Program-made: the position numbers and the translations under genes
DNA from: Gluconacetobacter azotocaptans
GTDB lineage: Bacteria > Pseudomonadota > Alphaproteobacteria > Acetobacterales > Acetobacteraceae
Direction: 5' to 3'
Assembly: GCF_014174355.1 (NCBI RefSeq)
Contig: NZ_JABEQF010000005.1
Location: 186,001-250,000 of the forward strand
Length of the DNA stretch: 64,000 bases
The notes under the pieces: generated by a model
Databases searched by the model: none
Seen by the model: only the letters and a program-made list of their open reading frames with translations
Told to the model about the DNA's origin: nothing
Shown: positions 53,428 through 61,949 of the stretch, piece by piece
Position numbering within the stretch: the first letter of the stretch is position 1
How the letters are laid out: every line of letters starts with the position of its first letter

Positions 53428-53931
53428 CTAGTTCGGGCCGTGGGCGGGAAGCGTCGTCATGCCGGCCTCGGCGGCCAGCTGATCCTGGGCGTTGGATCCG
53501 CCGCTGACCCCGATGGCGCCGACGACCTGGCCGTCCTGCAGGACGGGAATGCCGCCTGCCGCCGGCATGGCGTCGGGCAGGGCCAGGACGGCCATCTTTC
53601 CGCCCGTCAAGGCCTGCTCGAAGGCGCTGGACGGCCTTTTGTAGAAGACGGCGCTGCGGGCCTTGCGGTCGGCCAGCGTCAGGCTGGCCAATTGCGTGCC
53701 TTCCATCCGCTCCACCAGGATCGGATGCCCACCGCCATCGACCACCGTCACCGCGACGGCGGTGTGGTTGTCAGCGGCCTTCCGCTCGGCGGCGCGGGCC
53801 ATGGCGCGGGCCTGCTCCAATGTCAGGATTGTGCCGGGCTCACGGGCCTGGGCAGCAGTCTGGCGAATCATGGGCAGTACCGTAGCGGTCCCTGCCAGAA
53901 ACGATATTAAAAAAAGCTTTCTATTCATCAT
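53428..53931 (-). CDS. Secreted HbpS/GlcG-like (DUF336) protein
   Basis: The 167-residue protein has a signal peptide (LFLISFLAGTATVLPM) and the HbpS/GlcG fold sequence: ILTLEQARAMARAAERKA, VAVTVVDGGGHPILVERM, the SLTLADRKARSA segment and GGIPVLQDGQVVGAIGVSGG. Some members bind heme or aquo-cobalamin or act as ligand sensors. It lies between the terminator of one dehydrogenase operon and the small-subunit gene of the other (gap 96 bases), so it is probably the first gene of the second operon. Start at 53931 or 53928. Confidence 0.85.
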   Translation of the reverse strand: MMNRKLFLISFLAGTATVLPMIRQTAAQAREPGTILTLEQARAMARAAERKAADNHTAVAVTVVDGGGHPILVERMEGTQLASLTLADRKARSAVFYKRPSSAFEQALTGGKMAVLALPDAMPAAGGIPVLQDGQVVGAIGVSGGSNAQDQLAAEAGMTTLPAHGPN

Positions 53932-53980
53932 GACTTCCGAATGGCTTTACGCCGGGGTGGCTACCGGCCGGGCCGCCCTG

Positions 53981-54017
53981 AAAAGCAGACAGCCCACCCT
54001 GGAGGGGGTGGGCTGTC
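53981..54017 (-). terminator. Intrinsic terminator of the gluconate dehydrogenase operon
   Basis: A 12-base-pair stem (53988-53999 with 54006-54017, GACAGCCCACCC/GGGTGGGCTGTC) closes a 6-base loop. On the minus strand it is followed by TGCTTTTCAG. It begins 12 bases after the cytochrome stop at 54030 and separates the two dehydrogenase operons. Confidence 0.85.
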
Positions 54018-54029
54018 CTTACTTTCCGC

Positions 54030-55382
54030 TCAGTTCAACGGCAATGGCGCTTCGCCTTCCTCCTTAGGAAGGGATTTACGCACCCGGGCCACGTCCTGCG
54101 CCGTCACCGGCGCCGCGTTGTTGCCCCATGCCTTGCGAATGAAGCTGACGACATCAGCCACTTTCTCGTCGGACAGACGACCGGCGAAGCCCGGCATGAC
54201 GAATGCGGACGGCGCATCGTGGGTGGCGCGCAGGATGTCACCCGTCAGAACGATGTGGATCAGCGAATCCGGGGTCTTGTCCATCACCACCGGGTTGCCG
54301 CCCAGCGGCGGGAAGACCGTCGGGTAACCTTGTCCATCGGTGCGGTGACAGGCGGCGCAACTGTCGACATAGGTGCGCGCGCCGCGCGCCGACACATCGC
54401 CCGCATGCAGCGCCGTCGCCAGCGTCGCATCATAGGTCCACGGCGTCTGCGTCGTATCGTCGGGCGGCAACGCCTTAAGATAGCGGGCGATCGCGTGCAG
54501 ATCCTCGTCCGTCAGGTGCTGGGTTCCATGGCCCACCGCGTCCGACATGCCGCCGAACGCCGAACCGCGCCGGATGCGGCCCGCCTTGAGGAATTCGACG
54601 ATATCGTCCTCGCTCCAGCGTCCCAGGCCCGTCCGGTTCTCGCCGCGCAGGCTGGTCGGGATCCACCCGTCGACGGACCCGCCGCCGGCCAGAAAACGGG
54701 TTCCATCCGCGCTGGTCAGGGCGACTTCCTGCATCGTGATCGCGCGCGGGGAATGACACGCGCCGCAGTGGCCCGGACCTTCGACCAGATAGGCGCCGCG
54801 GGCCAGGACCGGGTCGGCGAACGACCGTGCGCTCTTGGCCTGCGCATCCTTGACCGACGGCGCGAACATCATGCGCCAGCCGATCAGCGGCCAACGCATC
54901 GACAGCGGCCAAGGGATGGTGCTGGCCTTCACGGTGTTGGCGACCGGCTTCACCCCCTGCATGAAATAGACATACAGCGCATGGATGTCGGCGTCCGTCA
55001 TCCGGGCATAGGACGGAAACGGCATTGCCGGATACAGCGACGCCCCGTCGCGCCGCACGCCCTCGCGCACCGCACGGGCGAATTCGGCCTCGGTATATTT
55101 GCCGATGCCGGTCTGGGCGTCGGGCGTGATGTTCGGCGCGTAGATGGTGCCCATCGGCAGCGCGAAGGGCAGGCCACCGGCGAAGGGCGTGCCGCCCGGC
55201 GCCGTGTGGCAGGCCACGCAATCCGACGCGCGCGCGACATATTCGCCCTGCGCGAGCAGGCCGGACGCGGCAGGTGCCGGGGCCTGCGCACGGGCCGCCG
55301 GGACAATTGCCGGCAGGCCGGCCATCGCAACGCCCAGGCTGCCGAACAGGGCCGCGGCAGCGACCCGCTTGAATTGTCTCAT
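54030..55382 (-). CDS. Triheme cytochrome c subunit of gluconate 2-dehydrogenase
   Basis: The 450-residue protein has a signal peptide ending PAARAQA and three CXXCH sites: CVACH at residues 55-59, CGACH near 204 and CAACH near 342. It ends PLPLN without a clear C-terminal transmembrane helix, unlike the cytochrome at 49598. It carries electrons from the flavoprotein to quinone or downstream carriers. The ATG at 55382 overlaps the flavoprotein stop as TGATG; GTG at 55385 is another start. Confidence 0.93.
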   Translation of the reverse strand: MRQFKRVAAAALFGSLGVAMAGLPAIVPAARAQAPAPAASGLLAQGEYVARASDCVACHTAPGGTPFAGGLPFALPMGTIYAPNITPDAQTGIGKYTEAEFARAVREGVRRDGASLYPAMPFPSYARMTDADIHALYVYFMQGVKPVANTVKASTIPWPLSMRWPLIGWRMMFAPSVKDAQAKSARSFADPVLARGAYLVEGPGHCGACHSPRAITMQEVALTSADGTRFLAGGGSVDGWIPTSLRGENRTGLGRWSEDDIVEFLKAGRIRRGSAFGGMSDAVGHGTQHLTDEDLHAIARYLKALPPDDTTQTPWTYDATLATALHAGDVSARGARTYVDSCAACHRTDGQGYPTVFPPLGGNPVVMDKTPDSLIHIVLTGDILRATHDAPSAFVMPGFAGRLSDEKVADVVSFIRKAWGNNAAPVTAQDVARVRKSLPKEEGEAPLPLN

Positions 55383-57166
55383 CACAGCTGCACCAGGGGG
55401 CCGGGGTTCTTGAGGTAGGTCGTGCGAATATGATGCGCCGACCAGTAGGCAAGCGCCGCGACCATGCCGGTCGGGTTGTAGCCGGTTCCCTGCGGAAAGG
55501 CGTTGGCGCCGATGACGAACACGTTCGACACGTCCCAGCTCTGCAGATACCGGTTCAGGGCGCTGGTCTTCGGGTCGTCGCCCATCACCGCCCCGCCCGC
55601 CAGATGCGTGGTCTGGTAGAAGCGCGTGTCGAAATGCTCGCCCGGCTGGCGCTGGCCCAGATGCACGTCCCTGGCCCCCATGGCCTTCGTCACCTTGGCG
55701 ATCTGGCTGACGACATACCGGTTCATGCGGATGTCGTTGTCCTTCCAGTCGAAGGTCATGCGCAGCATCGGCATGCCGTACGCGTCCTTCCAGGTCGGGT
55801 CCAGGTCCAGGTACACGTCGCGATAGGCCATGTTGGTGCCGTGCGCGTCCATGCGAACCGAATGCTGGTAGGTGTCCACCATGGCCTTCTTCCAGGCCGA
55901 TCCCCAGTGCGGCGTGCCCGGCGGCCCGCCGATCTTGGCGGCGGCGATGCCCTTGATGCCCGCCTGGTTCACCCAGACCGGCGACCCGCCGATAAAGCCC
56001 AGCGGTCCGTGGTCGAAATTCTCGCTGTTGAAATCGTCGAAAGCGACCCCGCCGCCACCCGTCCCGATAAACTGGTTCGTGTAAACGGATTTATCGAACC
56101 ATGCCGTGGTGGTGGTCACGTTCTGGTAGACAAAATTGCGCCCGACGACGCCTTCGTTGGCAACCGGGTCATACGGCTTGCCAATGCCCGACAGCAGCAT
56201 CAGGTGAACGTTGTGGAACTGGAACGCGCTGACGATCACCAGATCGGCCGGCTGGAACACTTCGTTCCCCTTCCGGTCCAGATAGGTCACGCCCGTCGCC
56301 TTGGTCTTCGTGCTGTCAAGCTCGACACGCAGCACATGCGCTTCGGCACGCAGTTCGAATTTCGGGTCGTTGCGCAGCGCCGGCAGGATGTTCACGTTCG
56401 GCGACGCCTTGGAATACATGTAGCAGGCATACCCGCTGCAATATCCGCAGAAATTGCACGGCCCCATCTGAACGCCATAGGGGTTGGTGTACTGCGCCGA
56501 GGCATTCGCGGCCGGCATGGCGTAGGGATGGAACCCAACCTCCTCGGCGGCCTTGCGGAACATGTTGGCGCCGTAGACATCCTTCAGCGCCGGCAGCGGG
56601 AAATTGTCGGACCGCGACGGGGCGAAGAAATTCCCCTTGCCGACAACCTGCCCGTTGACCGTATAGGCCTCGCCCGACGTGCCGAAGACTTTCTCCGCCT
56701 TGTCGAAGAATGGTTCCAGATCATCATAGGTGACGCCGTAATCCTGGAGGTTCATACCCTCGGGGATGAATTTCTCGCCGTACTTTTCCTTCACCTTGGT
56801 GCGCATGATCAGGTCGTCGGGCGGCATGCGGAAATGCACACCCGACCAGTGCAGACCGGCACCGCCGACGCCCTCGCCCGGCAGGAACGCCGCCATCTGG
56901 CGATAGGGAAGCGCCGTCTGATCGGGCGTGTTACGGATTGTAACCGACGTTTTCGACAGATTCTGGAAAATCTTGTGCCGGAAGTTGCCCTCCAGCTCGT
57001 CGATCGAACCGGGATAGGCGCCTTCGCTGGCCGTGCTGCGGTCGGGGCCGCGTTCCAGCATGACGACGCTCTGCCCCGCCTCGGTCAATTCCTTGGCGAG
57101 GATCGAGCCCGCCCATCCGCCACCGATCACCACGGCGTCGACGGATTTCATCTTGATGCTTGCCAT
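55382..57166 (-). CDS. Gluconate 2-dehydrogenase-type GMC flavoprotein, large subunit
   Basis: The 594-residue protein has FAD motif AVVIGGGWAGSILA (residues 11-24), PGEGVGGAGLHWSGVHFRMP and a C-terminal His/Asn motif (TTHLAGGAVMGDDP, then NVFVIGANAFPQGTGYNPTG). A cysteine cluster CNFCGYCSGYACYM near 237-250 suggests an iron-sulfur centre. The closest family is the FAD subunit of gluconate 2-dehydrogenase, which makes 2-ketogluconate from gluconate in the periplasm; 2-keto-gluconate dehydrogenase is an alternative. The ATG at 57166 overlaps the small-subunit stop. Confidence 0.93.
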   Translation of the reverse strand: MASIKMKSVDAVVIGGGWAGSILAKELTEAGQSVVMLERGPDRSTASEGAYPGSIDELEGNFRHKIFQNLSKTSVTIRNTPDQTALPYRQMAAFLPGEGVGGAGLHWSGVHFRMPPDDLIMRTKVKEKYGEKFIPEGMNLQDYGVTYDDLEPFFDKAEKVFGTSGEAYTVNGQVVGKGNFFAPSRSDNFPLPALKDVYGANMFRKAAEEVGFHPYAMPAANASAQYTNPYGVQMGPCNFCGYCSGYACYMYSKASPNVNILPALRNDPKFELRAEAHVLRVELDSTKTKATGVTYLDRKGNEVFQPADLVIVSAFQFHNVHLMLLSGIGKPYDPVANEGVVGRNFVYQNVTTTTAWFDKSVYTNQFIGTGGGGVAFDDFNSENFDHGPLGFIGGSPVWVNQAGIKGIAAAKIGGPPGTPHWGSAWKKAMVDTYQHSVRMDAHGTNMAYRDVYLDLDPTWKDAYGMPMLRMTFDWKDNDIRMNRYVVSQIAKVTKAMGARDVHLGQRQPGEHFDTRFYQTTHLAGGAVMGDDPKTSALNRYLQSWDVSNVFVIGANAFPQGTGYNPTGMVAALAYWSAHHIRTTYLKNPGPLVQL

Positions 57167-57167
57167 A

Positions 57168-57860
57168 TCAGGCTGTTTCTCCGGAGATCGCAACAGTGCC
57201 GAGAGGATACTGCTTCCCGTACTGATCGACCCAATCCATGAAGTCGGCCCGCGCCCCCGGGAAGCCGATCGTCGTCCACCCCCCCAGCCCCTTGTTTCCC
57301 CCATGGCTGGGGTCGGAGAACGCGCCTTCCATTGTGTTGCCCAGCAACTGCGCGAAGAAAATCTTGGCAGGCAGGTCGCCGAACAGCGTGTCGCCTTTTT
57401 CGAACCCGCTCAGGATTTCATCCCGGGTAGCGGCATCCAGGTCCCCGAATGCCTTGCCGTATTTCGCCTGGACGAATGTCGCGGCCCCGGCAATTCCCTT
57501 GCGATAGATATCACGCGGCGCATAGGGAAGCTGGTAGCCGAGGTTGGCAGGCCCCTGAACGAAAGGTGCCTGCATGTACCACAGCTTTCCAAAAGCGTAG
57601 GGCGTGGCCATCTGCCGGTCGATGAATTCCGGCACCCCCAGGGCGATCGCGCCCGGCCCGACGGCGTCCTGGGGAATCAGGCGGTCGCATGCGGCATGCA
57701 GGAACGCCCATTCCGCAGGCGTGAAAAAGGTCGGGGAATAAGCCGATTCACCGGCTGAACGGGCGGCATGGACCGGCAGCGTGGTCGAGGTCAGCGCGGC
57801 GGCACCGGCCAGGCCCTGCATAAAGGTCCTGCGAGATGGATCGGGGGGGGGCATCGTCAT
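57168..57860 (-). CDS. Gluconate 2-dehydrogenase subunit 3 (small subunit, Tat signal)
   Basis: The 230-residue protein has a twin-arginine signal SRRTFMQGLAGAAALTSTTL. The subunit-3 domain follows: FFTPAEWAFLHAACDRLIPQ, GVPEFIDRQM, and FGDLPAKIFFAQLLGNTMEG with GFPGARADF near the end. It probably ferries and stabilises the large subunit. It belongs to a different small-subunit family from the gene at 52675, so the two complexes are not simple duplicates. It is first in its operon. Confidence 0.92.
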   Translation of the reverse strand: MTMPPPDPSRRTFMQGLAGAAALTSTTLPVHAARSAGESAYSPTFFTPAEWAFLHAACDRLIPQDAVGPGAIALGVPEFIDRQMATPYAFGKLWYMQAPFVQGPANLGYQLPYAPRDIYRKGIAGAATFVQAKYGKAFGDLDAATRDEILSGFEKGDTLFGDLPAKIFFAQLLGNTMEGAFSDPSHGGNKGLGGWTTIGFPGARADFMDWVDQYGKQYPLGTVAISGETA

Positions 57861-58627
57861 AACATCTATGGCTCCGGAACATCTGTCAGGCAGCGGCCCT
57901 TTATCAAAAAGCCGTCACCTCGCAGGCAGAGAAACTCTACAGGATTTTCATCTGTTACTGGATGATCGCGCGGTTGTGTCCGCTTCACCGATTGCCTAGA
58001 GCAGAAATCCCGTTCGTGGCAACCCTGCCAAACGCCGGTCTACTGCGCCCAAAACGCGATTCAACGGGAAGGCCCGTGGCAGCCGAAGGTCGGATTCACA
58101 TGTCCGCGATTGTCAGAAGGGACACCCGCCTTATTACAAGAAATCCATATCCTGTCGCCAATGTCCCGTAAGCGGATGCCCTTGGGCGGGCACGCGGCGG
58201 GACGATGAAAGGGCCGGCATACACCCGGCGCGGAGCGAGACATCCGGCCAAATTCTCACACAAATGTTATCCCGTTTCGTCGCAACCATTTCCCGAGTAT
58301 CGAATCTTCGGATTTATAAATTTAAATTTAAATTTAAATTTCCAGAATTAAAATTCATTCAGATAATCAATATCTTCCATCGTTTATCCCTCCGATTACC
58401 GGGCGAAAACTTACCCGCCGGCGCCGCGCGGGAAGGCGGCAGGCGGCCCCCTCCATAATGTCCCCATCCGCCCATGGATCTTTCATTTCGGAAAAACGTT
58501 ATGATTTATCGGGAACTATAGAAAATTCCTCGAAACCATTGACAAGAACGGCGACAAGCCCTCTTCCTAGACTGAACAAATCCAAAAACAAATAATCCCC
58601 GTCGTCCCTGCAAGTGACATGCCCATA
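57861..58627. other. AT-rich intergenic region with divergent promoters
   Basis: This 767-base gap separates the gluconate dehydrogenase operon from the divergent porin gene. I see no convincing gene; short open frames here have no protein-like features. It holds an AAATTT array (58318-58341), an AT-rich stretch that stands out in this GC-rich genome and a TTGACA at 58539-58544 that could be a -35 box for the porin. Control of both units probably sits here. Confidence 0.6.
58318..58341. repeat. Four tandem copies of AAATTT
   Basis: The 24 bases are exactly four AAATTT hexamers, each self-complementary, flanked by more AT-rich sequence. It lies about 285 bases before the porin start. Confidence 0.9.
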
Positions 58628-60202
58628 ATGATGAATCGTAGACTCGCCGTTCTTTCTGTGTCCGCGCTATCCGCCTGGGCATGGGGATATCTGCCTCCCC
58701 TTGCGAAAGCCGCCACCCAAGCGCCAACGACACCCGCCCAGGCCGCGTCGCCGATGGCGACAGACCCGACGGCGGCGTCAAACCCGACCGCCCCGGACCG
58801 GACGGCGGTACCTCAGCCCCCCGGGGCTCAGTTGCATATCGAACGGACCCACGGGGCCTCCTATGTCGCGCCCCACGTCACGTACCGACCCACGCCGCCC
58901 AGTGCCGTCCCCCCCCTGCCCCGACCCGAGTCAGTCTTTACTGATCCGGGCGGGATTACGTCCTGGCTCACGAATCGCGGCATCTCGTTTCACTTCGACA
59001 ACACGAACGAATTCGCCGGCGCAGTTACGCCACCCACCCGGGGGCCCCGCTATGTCAGCTATCGCCAGGGGGCCAGCAATGCCGGGCAGTACTCGGCCAA
59101 CCTGAACATCAACTGGGAGCAGCTGGCGGGCATACGCGGCTTTTCGACGCATGTGATCACGGTCGGACGCTATGGCACGACCGCAAACCGCATGTTTGGA
59201 GACTGGCTGGCCCATAGTTCCGAAATCTATGGTGGCGGCGGTAACGTCGCCGTCCATCTGGTGTCCGCCTATGGCGAGGAGACGCTTCTGGGCGGGCGGC
59301 TCGATTTCGCGGGCGGCCGCATGTCCCAGATGTCGGATTTCGCCTCCAGCCCGCTGTTCTGCCAGTTCATGAACAATTCGATGTGCGGTCGCCCGAAAGG
59401 GGCGGCCGACAGCACCTTCTACAGCTCCTATCCTGCATCGACCTGGGCGTTCCGCATCAAGGGCCGCCCCAGGCCGGACATGTATATCCAGACCGGCGTA
59501 TATTTCGCCGAGAACGGGATTTATATGAACTTCCAGCACCGGACCGGCTTCAAGTGGAACGGCTCGAATATCATCGGCTATGAGATCCCGGTGGAGGTCC
59601 AGTGGGAACCGAAATTCGGCGCCCACGGCAATCTGCCCGGCCATTACAAGTTCGGCTTCAATTACGAAGACGTGGCCCGGCCGGACAACTACTACAACGT
59701 CAATGGCCTGCCCTTCGCGTTCGCGGGCGGATCGGGCCGGATGGACCCGCATTCCTGGCAGACCTATATGATGACCGACCAGCGGCTGATCCATTACAAG
59801 GGCAGTTCGCCCGCTGCCGGCCTGACCTTGCTGGCGGGCTTCATCTACAACGACCCCAGGACCGCGGTGCGCGATTTCGAGGTGTACGGGGCGCTTGAAA
59901 ATCGTGGGTTCTGGCCGGCCCGCCCCATGGACAGCATCGGCCTGGCCTTCACCTACACCAGCATCGCGCCGGGCACCCGCGATACCGAGGCCCTGCTGAT
60001 GGCCCAGAACAAGGGCGGCCTGCCCAACCATGCCACGGGGGTGCAGACCAATGCCGAGATCGTCGAATTCAACTACGCCATCCATGTCATGCGCGGCGTG
60101 ACGTTCGAGCCCGATTTCCAATATTATTTCAACCCGAACGGCCAGCATGGCCTGCGCGATGCGGCGATGCTGGGCTTCAAGACCTACATCTCCATCTTCT
60201 GA
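58628..60202 (+). CDS. OprB-family carbohydrate-selective porin
   Basis: The 524-residue protein has a signal peptide (LAVLSVSALSAWAWGYLPPLAKA), a Thr/Ala/Pro-rich linker to about residue 100, and an OprB barrel. The barrel shows LTNRGISFHFDNTNEFAG, LNINWEQLAG, GGRLDFAGGRMSQMSDFASS, EVQWEPKFG and a terminal strand ending in Phe (MLGFKTYISIF). It would admit sugars and polyols to the periplasm for the dehydrogenases nearby. Start is ATG at 58628 (58619 also in frame). An 8-base-pair hairpin (60205-60212 with 60224-60231) follows the stop and runs into the converging fumC stop. Confidence 0.93.
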   Translation: MMNRRLAVLSVSALSAWAWGYLPPLAKAATQAPTTPAQAASPMATDPTAASNPTAPDRTAVPQPPGAQLHIERTHGASYVAPHVTYRPTPPSAVPPLPRPESVFTDPGGITSWLTNRGISFHFDNTNEFAGAVTPPTRGPRYVSYRQGASNAGQYSANLNINWEQLAGIRGFSTHVITVGRYGTTANRMFGDWLAHSSEIYGGGGNVAVHLVSAYGEETLLGGRLDFAGGRMSQMSDFASSPLFCQFMNNSMCGRPKGAADSTFYSSYPASTWAFRIKGRPRPDMYIQTGVYFAENGIYMNFQHRTGFKWNGSNIIGYEIPVEVQWEPKFGAHGNLPGHYKFGFNYEDVARPDNYYNVNGLPFAFAGGSGRMDPHSWQTYMMTDQRLIHYKGSSPAAGLTLLAGFIYNDPRTAVRDFEVYGALENRGFWPARPMDSIGLAFTYTSIAPGTRDTEALLMAQNKGGLPNHATGVQTNAEIVEFNYAIHVMRGVTFEPDFQYYFNPNGQHGLRDAAMLGFKTYISIF

Positions 60203-60225
60203 CGGCCTGAAACCCACCCACCATT

Positions 60226-61677
60226 TCAGGCGCCTGCGACGCCGGCCCCAACCATGTCGATCGGCCTGACGAGCCGATCGAAGGTTTCGGCATCGACCGC
60301 GCCGGACCGCAGGGCGGCTTCGCGCAGCGATATGTCGTGGTCCATGGCGTCGTGCGCGATGGCCGACGCCCGATCATACCCGATGACGGGACTAAGCGCC
60401 GTCACCAGCATCACCGAGCCTTCCACGTAATGGCGGATCCGTTCGCGGTTCAATTCGGTGCCTTCGACCGAATACCGGCGGAACGAGCGGCAGCCATCGG
60501 CCAGGATGCGGATCGTGTGCAGGACGTTCGCGATCACCACCGGCCGCATGACGTTCAGTTCGAACTGCCCCTGGCTGCCGGCGAATGCCACCGCCGCATC
60601 GTTGCCGAACACCTGGGTGCAGATCATGACCAGGGCCTCGCACTGGGTCGGGTTGACCTTGCCGGGCATGATCGACGATCCGGGCTCGTTGGCGGGCAGG
60701 CGCAACTCCGCCAATCCGCATCGTGGCCCCGACCCCAGCCAGCGCATGTCGTTGGCGACCTTCATCAGCACCACCGCCACCCCGCGCAGCGCCGCCGACA
60801 TCCGGACCATGGCGTCCAGACCGCCAAGGGCCGCGAATTTGTTCGGCGCGGTGACGAAGCGGGCCTGCGTCAGTTCGGCGATACGCGCCGCGATCGCCGG
60901 GCCGAACCCAGCCGGCGCATTCAACCCCGTTCCCACGGCGGTGCCGCCGGCCGCCAGTTCCAGCACGCCCGCCCGCGCCGCCTGCACGCCGACGGCCGCG
61001 TCACGAATCTGGTGGGCCCAACCCGACCATTCCTGCCCTACGGTCAACGGCACGGCATCCTGCAGATGAGTACGCCCGATCTTCACCACGTCGTTCCACC
61101 GCCTGGACCGATCCTCGATCGTCGTGGCCAGGGCACCGAGTTCCGGCAACAGGCGCTCGCTCACGGCCCGCAGCGTCGCCACATGCATCGCAGTCGGAAA
61201 AGTGTCGTTGCTGGACTGGCCCATATTGACGTCGTCATTGGGATGGACCGGTTCCTGCGTGCCCGGCGCGCCCCCCAGCAACTGGATGGCACGATTGGCG
61301 ATGACCTCGTTGGCGTTCATGTTTGTCTGGGTGCCCGAACCGGTCTGCCAGACGAACAGCGGAAAATGGTCGTCCAGGCGGCCATCCGCAACCTCGCCCG
61401 CCGCATGGATGATGGCGTCGGCCTTCCAGCGGGGCAGACGGCCATCGGCCAGGTTCACCAGCGCGGCGGCCTTCTTGACGATCCCGTAGGCGCGACACAG
61501 CTCTTGCGGCATCCGGTCGGTACCGATCGAGAAATGGACCAGACTGCGCTGGGTCTGCGCCCCCCAGTACCGATCGGCAGGAACCGCGATCGCACCCAGC
61601 GCATCGTGCTCCTGCCGTTCGCCGGTCATCGCCAGCCCGATCGGCAGATCGGACCGAACCTGGGGTTCATTCGTCAT
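60226..61677 (-). CDS. fumC: Fumarate hydratase, class II
   Basis: The 483-residue protein has the fumarase/aspartase signature GSSIMPGKVNP, the substrate segments WQTGSGTQTNMNANEVIANRA and GQSSNDTFPTAMH, and GRTHLQDAVPLTVGQE. It interconverts fumarate and malate without a metal cluster. Length fits the family (about 460). The N terminus has an extra 15-20 residues before the usual EHDALG start, so a start at the internal Met (MTGERQEHD) is possible. Confidence 0.95.
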   Translation of the reverse strand: MTNEPQVRSDLPIGLAMTGERQEHDALGAIAVPADRYWGAQTQRSLVHFSIGTDRMPQELCRAYGIVKKAAALVNLADGRLPRWKADAIIHAAGEVADGRLDDHFPLFVWQTGSGTQTNMNANEVIANRAIQLLGGAPGTQEPVHPNDDVNMGQSSNDTFPTAMHVATLRAVSERLLPELGALATTIEDRSRRWNDVVKIGRTHLQDAVPLTVGQEWSGWAHQIRDAAVGVQAARAGVLELAAGGTAVGTGLNAPAGFGPAIAARIAELTQARFVTAPNKFAALGGLDAMVRMSAALRGVAVVLMKVANDMRWLGSGPRCGLAELRLPANEPGSSIMPGKVNPTQCEALVMICTQVFGNDAAVAFAGSQGQFELNVMRPVVIANVLHTIRILADGCRSFRRYSVEGTELNRERIRHYVEGSVMLVTALSPVIGYDRASAIAHDAMDHDISLREAALRSGAVDAETFDRLVRPIDMVGAGVAGA

Positions 61678-61730
61678 GTCGCCCTCCCATACGTCATTCC
61701 CACCGACGAAAGCAAAGATACCGCAGGCGG

Positions 61731-61792
61731 GGACAGATCGGGCGTTGCCCGAACCTACCAGGGCGTGAGGCCCTGCCCCCGATCAATGCCGG
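61731..61792 (-). repeat. Intergenic palindromic repeat, copy 5
   Basis: On the minus strand it reads GATCGGGGGCAGGGCCTCAC then GCCCTGGTAGGTTCGGGCAACGC and CCGATCTGTCCC. This is a close match to copy 4 at 43266 with the same two hairpins. It lies 54 bases upstream of fumC. Confidence 0.75.
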
Positions 61793-61865
61793 TGGCTCGT
61801 CATCCGTTCAACGCGGGCGGCAGGGAAGCGGATCCGTCACGACATGCACCAGCCGCGGCAGACAA

Positions 61866-61900
61866 CAAAAAGGCGGCCCGTCACCAGGACGGGCCGCCTT
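61866..61900 (-). terminator. Intrinsic terminator of the histone-like gene
   Basis: A 13-base-pair stem (61870-61882 with 61888-61900, AAGGCGGCCCGTC/GACGGGCCGCCTT) closes a 5-base loop. The T run lies on the minus-strand side (complement of AAAAA at 61867). It sits about 50 bases after the histone-like stop. Confidence 0.88.
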
Positions 61901-61949
61901 TCCTTCGCCGGCCCGAAAAGGCCAGACTGTCACGCGTTTTTTGTCGCCA

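Noticed and set aside
49598-55382. The two triheme cytochromes as a recent tandem duplication
   Set aside because: They share architecture, but the sequences, C termini and partner small-subunit families differ enough to suggest old paralogues, not a recent copy.
58264-58458. A 64-codon frame across the AAATTT array
   Set aside because: Its middle is the translated repeat (KFKFKFKF) and it has no ribosome site; more likely regulatory DNA.
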